Shown here piece after piece: positions 59,135 through 64,000 of a DNA stretch of 64,000 bases (its first letter is position 1; each line of letters opens with the position of its first letter). Source of the DNA: Laceyella tengchongensis (GTDB lineage: Bacteria; Bacillota; Bacilli; Thermoactinomycetales; Thermoactinomycetaceae); NCBI RefSeq assembly GCF_900182735.1, contig NZ_FXTU01000006.1:140863-204862 (forward strand), in the 5' to 3' direction. Below the pieces are notes generated by a model, which was not told the DNA's origin, ran no database searches, and saw only the letters and a program-made list of their open reading frames with translations. Position numbers and translations under genes: made by a program.

Positions 59135-59775
59135 GCCAAGAGATGAAAGCTGTCATTGAAGGACTTCTCTTTGCTGCGGGGGAAGACGGTCTGAGCTTGA
59201 AGGAAATCGCGGATGTGACCGGAATGTCCAAAAAGGATGTGGAATTGCTCATCCACGACATGCGAGTGGATTGGAAAGAGCAACAGCGAGGCGTGCAAAT
59301 CATGAAAGTGGCACAAGTTTACCAAATGACTACATTGCCCGAACACGCCGCTTATTTCGAAAAGTTGGCGCAAGCCCCCAACCGGTCACAATTGTCGCGG
59401 GCGGCGTTGGAAACGCTGGCCATCATCGCCTACCGCCAGCCGATCATGCGTGCGGAGATTGAAGAGATTCGCGGGGTGAAAAGTGATCGAGTGGTTCAGG
59501 TGTTGCAAAGAAAAGGGTTGATTCGCGAAGTGGGCCGAGCGGAAGGAGCGGGCAGGCCCATTCTGTACGGGACTTCCCGTGAATTCCTGGATTATTTTGG
59601 ACTCAACCATATTGATGAGCTTCCTCCCGCTGATTCCATTTTTGATTGGCAAGAATGGGAGCAAGAGCGGCAAGACCTGTTTGAGCGGTTGGGCGTGGAC
59701 ACCGACGTCATTCAACCGGACGCTGAGATGGAAGCAGAAGAGCAACCTATGTTAGAATCAGTTCATGAAAGTTGA
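59131..59775 (+). CDS. scpB: Segregation and condensation protein B
   Basis: Winged-helix partner of ScpA (214 aa): AVIEGLLFAAGEDGLSLKEI, ALETLAIIAYRQPIMRAEIE, IRGVKSDRVVQVLQRKGLI and GRPILYGTSREFLDYFGL. GTG start in the scpA stop. Acidic tail. Terminator downstream. Confidence 0.95.
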   Translation: MSQEMKAVIEGLLFAAGEDGLSLKEIADVTGMSKKDVELLIHDMRVDWKEQQRGVQIMKVAQVYQMTTLPEHAAYFEKLAQAPNRSQLSRAALETLAIIAYRQPIMRAEIEEIRGVKSDRVVQVLQRKGLIREVGRAEGAGRPILYGTSREFLDYFGLNHIDELPPADSIFDWQEWEQERQDLFERLGVDTDVIQPDAEMEAEEQPMLESVHES

Positions 59776-59798
59776 ATAGCAACGCTCAACGTTTGTTT

Positions 59799-59828
59799 AA
59801 AAAAGTGCCTTCGGGCACTTTTTTTTGT
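59799..59828 (+). terminator. Terminator after scpB
   Basis: AAAAAAGTGCC and GGGCACTTTTTT with a TTC loop and a long T-run. Confidence 0.92.
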
Positions 59829-59878
59829 TTTAAATGAGAAGGATGGCGGGAACACAGATTTGTTCTTTTTTTGTAAGA

Positions 59879-59906
59879 TTGGCAAATGACATGGTTGATT
59901 TATAAT
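59879..59906 (+). promoter_or_regulatory. Probable promoter of the EIIA gene
   Basis: TTGGCA (59879-59884), 16 bases and TATAAT (59901-59906). The remaining ~290 bases up to the gene are AT-rich and show no convincing gene. Confidence 0.55.
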
Positions 59907-60198
59907 AAAAAGCGAGTGATATTATAGATCTTCATTTATAAAGAAATGGATTGGCGGAATAAAAAATGATAAAAAAAGAAAGGAATGATCGTTGGAAAAG
60001 CAAGCAGGGAAAACGACCAATTGATAGAATATTTAAGTAAATTGATGTACGGAGATCAATGGTGTAAATATATACTTTAGCAACATATTTAGTTGATATT
60101 TATTGCATTAACATAAAATAATTCTTTTGATAAATAAAAATATACAGCAAAATATTTTTTAATTCTTTTTGAGAATGTAGCGGAAAGGAGCTTTTAAT

Positions 60199-60684
60199 TT
60201 GTTACATCAATTGATCACCAGAGAAACCATCGTGCTCAAAGATTTCGTATCCCATTGGAAAGAGGCGGTGCGGATCGCGTCTCTTCCGTTACTCCAGTTG
60301 AAATATATTGAAGATCACTATATCCAAGCAATGATTAAAATCATAGAGCAATGGGGCCCCTATGTCGTGTTGACACCACATGTGGCGATTACTCATGCCA
60401 GGCCTGGATCAGGGGTTAACCAGTTGTCGATGAGTTTGTTGCGCCTGAAAGAGAGTGTTTCTTTTGACAGGGGCAAAGAGGTGCATTTGATCATCGTATT
60501 GGCTGCAGTCGATAATCATTCCCATTTAAAAGCATTGGCAGAGTTGTCTAACTTGTTGTCACGGGAAGAAAACATCCAAAAAATCATTCAAGCCGATGAA
60601 GCGGATGAGATCTTAGAAATCATTCGGCAATATTCCAATGATGTGGAAATCAGCGGTTATCCGCGTTTTCCGGGTTCCGCTTGA
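60199..60684 (+). CDS. Stand-alone PTS EIIA-type protein
   Basis: 161-aa protein of the mannitol/fructose/ascorbate EIIA fold. The phosphorylatable His is in VAITHARPG, preceded by YIQAMIKIIEQWGPYVVLTP and followed by VHLIIVLAAVDNHSHLKALA, all typical. No EIIB or EIIC gene is nearby, so it may be regulatory or serve a transporter elsewhere. TTG start at 60199 with AAAGGAG upstream. Confidence 0.82.
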   Translation: MLHQLITRETIVLKDFVSHWKEAVRIASLPLLQLKYIEDHYIQAMIKIIEQWGPYVVLTPHVAITHARPGSGVNQLSMSLLRLKESVSFDRGKEVHLIIVLAAVDNHSHLKALAELSNLLSREENIQKIIQADEADEILEIIRQYSNDVEISGYPRFPGSA

Positions 60685-60771
60685 TCTGGATTTCGCGGCC
60701 GGGTCCGTGGAAATTGCGCGATGCAGTGTATACATCCCCACTTTCCTGCAAAAAATACCGAATAATGGCAG

Positions 60772-61440
60772 GTGGTGGGGTTGTTGTTTCTTGGGCTGCT
60801 TGTTTTGGGCTTGTTGATTGCATTATTGGTCATCATCTGGTTTACCGCACTCCGTGTTGAATTGGTGTATAAACGCGAACAAGGAAATGATCGGGGCGAA
60901 ATCATCCTTACCGCATGGCGGGGCTTGATTCGGTATCGCATTGCCATTCCGCAAATACAGTGGAAAGGCTTGGATCAAGGGGTAAAAGTAAATACCCGAT
61001 CCAGCATGGACAAGATGATCGGAAATGGGAGTGCGGAGCAACAAAATTCGGAAGTGAAGGTAAACAAACGCCTTTTGAAGAGATTAAACAGCGCGTACAA
61101 AGAGATGGTGCGAAATGTATCAGGTTTTCACCAAATTCTTCGTTGGTTTTTGACCAAAATTACCTGCGAAAAACTGGTTTGGAAGTCGCGTATCGGTACG
61201 GGGGATGCGGCAGAAGCAGGCATTTTGACCGGGATGGCGTGGGCCATCAAATCGACCCTCATCGGGTGGTTCTGTTCAAGGGTCAAGTGTCGGCATCAGC
61301 CGCAGATCACAGTCGACCCCGAATTCCATGCGAAGGTGTGGGATACGCATGTCAATGGCATAATCCGTTTTAGGATCGGGCATGCTATCATTGCCATTAA
61401 AAGATTACTAGTTCATATGCGGAAAGGAAGAGTACGCTAA
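60772..61440 (+). CDS. DUF2953 family protein (YtfI-like)
   Basis: 222-aa protein with one N-terminal membrane helix (LLFLGLLVLGLLIALLVIIW), then basic soluble segments with LRVELVYKREQGNDRGEIIL and a second hydrophobic part (GILTGMAWAIKSTLIGWF). Matches DUF2953, which lies next to gerW in Bacillus. The start is uncertain (GTG 60772 or TTG 60781). It ends directly before the gerW fragment. Confidence 0.75.
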   Translation: MVGLLFLGLLVLGLLIALLVIIWFTALRVELVYKREQGNDRGEIILTAWRGLIRYRIAIPQIQWKGLDQGVKVNTRSSMDKMIGNGSAEQQNSEVKVNKRLLKRLNSAYKEMVRNVSGFHQILRWFLTKITCEKLVWKSRIGTGDAAEAGILTGMAWAIKSTLIGWFCSRVKCRHQPQITVDPEFHAKVWDTHVNGIIRFRIGHAIIAIKRLLVHMRKGRVR

Positions 61441-61551
61441 ATGTCTGAGCATCCAATTCAAAACTTAATGAAAACCGCTATGGAAAACATTCGCGACATG
61501 GTCGATGTCAATACAATTATTGGCGATCCAGTAGAAACGAATGAAGGATAG
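61441..61551 (+). pseudogene. gerW: Truncated gerW (ytfJ) sporulation gene, first 36 codons
   Basis: Reads MSEHPIQNLMKTAMENIRDM and then VDVNTIIGDPVETNEG before a TAG at 61549. This matches the N-terminus of the spore germination protein GerW/YtfJ, normally about 150 aa, whose next residues (a VI.PVSKVSFGF-like core) are missing. AAAGGAAG lies upstream and the partner DUF2953 gene precedes it, so the start is genuine. Downstream sequence is unrelated accessory DNA, so the gene is interrupted or deleted at about 61550-61565. Confidence 0.8.
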
Positions 61552-61637
61552 GTAGTTCACAAACGATACCAAGAAGCAAAGCTGTACTAGGCCCCTGAAA
61601 TCCTGTATTTTAAAGACAGCACGAGGGGAGAAACAAC

Positions 61638-62336
61638 ATGCCAAAGAAAACAGGGAAATATGATCAGGCGTTTCGTGAACGGAAGTTAGACGAGATCAAA
61701 TCGCTATTGGCGCAAGAAGGATATATTGTAAAATCGCCGGAGTATGTCAACAATCGCACGAAGTTGGAGATGCAATGCCCCCACGGGCATGAGTGGCGAG
61801 CCACTTGGGACAACATCCGACAGGGTAAAAGATGTCGGCAGTGCTATGAAATGGGCATACAAAAAGCCGCTAAAACCAAAAAGCCAACTCGCAAAAACAA
61901 ACCCCGCGAAGAACATCGCGCGGAAATGTTTGTGAAGTTCAAAACGGCACTGGAAGCGGAAGGCTATACGATTCAAACTGACCACTACATTAACAACCAA
62001 ACCAAAGTGCCTGTGATTTGTCCTAGAGGTCATGCGTGGTCAACATCATGGAATCAGTTTGATTCAGGAAAAAGGTGCAAACAGTGCTGGATCGAAGATT
62101 CAAGATTGACACAAGAACAAGTAGAGCTGGAATTGAATAAGGAAGGCTGCAAACTCATAAGCCAGTATGAGGGAATGCTCAAGCCGTTTAAGTACCAATG
62201 CTCTTGTGGAAGAGTCTCTTATATTCGCTTGCCTGATTTCAGGAGAGGGGTTCGATGTCAAGCGTGCGGTGGGAACAAACGCAGAGAGACACTACGTATG
62301 CAACGATTGAAGAAACTGATGGGATATACTGAGTGA
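61638..62336 (+). CDS. Triple zinc-motif protein of the phage/homing type
   Basis: 232-aa protein built from three repeats of about 70 residues. The first two each have a helix with EGYxx, then NN.TK, then CPHGHEW.......GKRCRQC and CPRGHAWSTSWNQFDSGKRC. The third is degenerate, with CSCG and CQACGG. This resembles DUF723/treble-clef zinc modules found in phage and mobile-element proteins, often attached to nucleases; no nuclease domain is visible here. AGGGGAG lies upstream of the ATG. Composition is lower in GC than the backbone, in line with transfer. Confidence 0.75.
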   Translation: MPKKTGKYDQAFRERKLDEIKSLLAQEGYIVKSPEYVNNRTKLEMQCPHGHEWRATWDNIRQGKRCRQCYEMGIQKAAKTKKPTRKNKPREEHRAEMFVKFKTALEAEGYTIQTDHYINNQTKVPVICPRGHAWSTSWNQFDSGKRCKQCWIEDSRLTQEQVELELNKEGCKLISQYEGMLKPFKYQCSCGRVSYIRLPDFRRGVRCQACGGNKRRETLRMQRLKKLMGYTE

Positions 62337-62526
62337 TGCTTTACTATTTACTAAGTTGATTTCATTAGAAGAAAAGGGGTAACCAATTGCAGGGTCACCT
62401 CTTTTCTATAGGGTATATACTTTATAAAGTTCCCCTCTATTTTCAAAAAAGTAATGGTAAATAAACATCTTTTATGATATTTTATAATAAGAGTTTTAAA
62501 AAATAGTATTTTAGGAGGTAAATTGG

Positions 62527-63884
62527 TTGAAGAAAAACACTAAGAAATTATTGTTATTATCTATTATGCCTATTACAATTACTGGTGTTTTACTGTCAAC
62601 ACATTTTACCTGCAGGTACATATTTGTTCAAGGTTAACTCAGATGACACTAACACAGGTAAATATAGTTTTAAATTAAGTGGTATCCAATTTTTAGGAAC
62701 TCCAGATAATTCATTACCTACATTAAATGTAACAAACCCAACAGGTAGCTTAGTAAGATTAAGTAAGGGTACTTCAACTATAAATTTAACAGGTAGTACA
62801 AACGGAACCCAAGCAAGTGTCTCTGTCAATAAGGTTAACTATAGTTTAGCAGGGAATTTTACAAAAACAGTTAATCTAAAGTATGGTTTAAGTACAATCA
62901 ATTTTAAAGCAGTAAACTCTAACGGTAATATGGTGTTTGAATCACATCAAGTTATAGCGCCAGGATATAAAAGGTTAGATGGTACTAATCGTTATGCTGT
63001 GTCTGCAAATATAAGTAAGGAAATTGATGAATTTAGAGGTTTAGAAGAAGTAGATAAGACAATAATTTTAAGTAATGATAGTGCATTTGCTGACGCATTA
63101 TCAGGAGTGACTATAGCTGCTAAAGAAAAAGCTCCCATTTTACTTACTTCAGCTACAAATGGTATTCCTAGTGAAGTGAAGACTGAAATTGAAAGACTTA
63201 AATCAAACAAAGCTATAATCTTGGGGGGGGGAAGGTTCTGTACCAGTTTCAACTGAGGATGAGTTAAGAGCTTTAGGAGTAACTTCTATTGAGAGAATAA
63301 CTGGAACCAATAGATATGAGGTAGCAACTAATATTGCTAAAAAAATTATAACACAAGATACTGATACTGCTTTTATTGCTTCAGGTGAAAGTTTTCCTGA
63401 CGCTTTGTCTGTTGCATCAATTGCTGGTCAATTACAAATACCACTACTTACTACTAATTCTAGTAATTTGTCAGCAGAAGTAAAAACATTTTTAGCCAAT
63501 AATCCGCAAATTAATCATTTTGTTATATCTGGTGGTTCTGTAAGTTCAACTGTCGAGAATCAATTGAAAACATATGGTACTGTATCTAGAATTAGTGGAT
63601 CAAATAGGTTTGAAGTTGCTGAAAATGCAGCCAATGCATTTAATATAATCCCAAATACAATTACAGTGGCAAACGGAATGGATTTTCCTGATGCATTGAC
63701 TGGCGGGGTTCTTTCAGCCTTATCTAAGGGACCTCTACTTCTAGCAACTCCAACTTCCACTCCTATTGAAACACTGCGTTACTTTGAAAAGTACAGTCTA
63801 GATATTAATAATTTTTATATTTTAGGAGGTACAGGTTCAGTTTCAAATGATACAATTAATAAGCTTTATCCATATATACAATAA
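62527..63884 (+). pseudogene. Frameshifted cell-wall-binding (CWB2) surface protein
   Basis: Low-GC gene in three frames. TTG 62527 after AGGAGGT starts a signal peptide (MKKNTKKLLLLSIMPITITG) that stops at 62637. A second frame, from about 62600, begins LPAGTYLFKVNSDDTNTG (pre-peptidase-like beta domain) and leads to the first CWB2 repeat (RLDGTNRYAVSANISKE). At nine consecutive G (63223-63231) the frame shifts; with eight G the reading would continue ILGGEGSVPVSTEDEL into two more CWB2 repeats (RITGTNRYEVATNIAKK, RISGSNRFEVAENAANA) and end at 63884. CWB2 triples anchor proteins to wall polymers. It may be a phase-variable gene, a pseudogene, or contain sequencing errors. Confidence 0.8.
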
Positions 63885-63887
63885 AAA

Positions 63888-63955
63888 AGCCTGGCATAGC
63901 CAGGCTGAGGCTGCTGACAAACTGCCTTGAAAGGCAGGGTCAGCAGCCTTTTTTG
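63888..63955 (+). terminator. Double hairpin terminator after the CWB2 gene
   Basis: AGCCTGGC/GCCAGGCT, then AGGCTGCTGAC/GTCAGCAGCCT (63908-63918, 63939-63949) with an inner CTGCC/GGCAG, followed by TTTTTT. Confidence 0.92.
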
Positions 63956-63993
63956 TCGAATCAATAAAAAACAATCTATAAGGAGTTTTTTCT

Positions 63994-64000
63994 ATGTTTA
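63994..64000 (+). CDS. Possible start of a further gene (cut by window end)
   Basis: AAGGAG at 63980-63985 stands 8 bases before an ATG at 63994. Only two codons are visible. Confidence 0.4.

Noticed and set aside
59967..60041. 24-codon open frame starting MIKKERNDRW
   Set aside because: No ribosome site and AT-rich random-like context.
1..64000. CRISPR arrays, rRNA and tRNA genes
   Set aside because: No regularly spaced direct repeats, rRNA segments or tRNA cloverleaf with TTC-A/G signature were noticed while reading; this was by eye, so a tRNA scan would be the proper check.

Overview
The window is a piece of chromosome from a moderately GC-rich, endospore-forming member of the Bacillales. 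Gene content (spo0A, spoIIM, dacF-spoIIAA-AB-sigF, spoVA genes, mciZ, gerW) and gene order resemble the Bacillus subtilis spo0A-to-spoIIA/rib/scp backbone. The composition and the bkd plus methylmalonyl-CoA gene set suggest a Thermoactinomycetaceae-like thermophile, but the family is an inference. No rRNA, tRNA or CRISPR array was seen.

Layout. 1-3.9 kb: partial glutamate symporter (-), a tiny spore-type protein, spo0A with a sigma-H/0A-box promoter, superoxide dismutase. 4.1-15.1 kb: the sigma-54 activator bkdR, then ptb-bcd-buk-lpdV-bkdAA-bkdAB-bkdB (branched-chain amino acid breakdown) and lipB (lipoylation). 15.1-17.1 kb: an unrecognised 473-aa protein and two tiny membrane proteins, one matching Prli42. 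17.2-22.9 kb: methylmalonyl-CoA mutase (two subunits), epimerase, an acyl-CoA carboxylase beta subunit and a PepT-like peptidase. Together with bkd these can carry Val/Ile carbon through propionyl-CoA to succinyl-CoA. 23-24.5 kb: EcsC-family and winged-helix proteins (-).

24.6-30.7 kb is the most interesting part: what looks like a complete retron. A sigma-A promoter drives a structured RNA with a perfect 10-bp a1/a2 closing stem, an AGC branching site, two msr stem-loops and a long msd hairpin. A terminator hairpin follows, then genes for a HEAT-like protein, a winged-helix/SWIM zinc-finger protein and a retron reverse transcriptase (NAxxH, YADD and VTG motifs). From memory this matches the HEAT/WHSWIM tripartite retron class (type XIII of the Mestre classification). 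It sits as an insert between the pepT-like gene and mciZ-nudF.

30.7-46.7 kb returns to the backbone: mciZ (-), nudF, an EndoQ-family nuclease, spoIIM, fur, ald, a DUF4227 gene, deoB, two tandem purine nucleoside phosphorylases, an FMN reductase, a secreted M6 metalloprotease, dacF and the spoIIA operon. xerD, expected before deoB, is absent. 46.8-48.7 kb is a reduced spoVA locus (AA, AB, a decayed AE fragment and the AE C-terminal-type protein, with no AC or AD). 48.8-54.4 kb: TetR, azlCD, a glyoxalase-like protein, an orphan membrane-macro protein resembling the type II Thoeris effector ThsA, a methyltransferase with a leader that could hide its ribosome site, and ctaA. 54.6-58.4 kb: an FMN riboswitch and ribD-ribE-ribBA-ribH, then scpA-scpB, an orphan PTS EIIA and a DUF2953 protein.

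At 61.44 kb gerW is cut off after 36 codons and the sequence turns into accessory DNA: a triple zinc-motif protein, then a low-GC cell-wall-binding (CWB2) surface protein broken by a 9-G homopolymer and an N-terminal frame break. Two near-identical 137-bp MITE-like elements with CTAG ends lie in opposite orientation at 21.4 and 33.7 kb.
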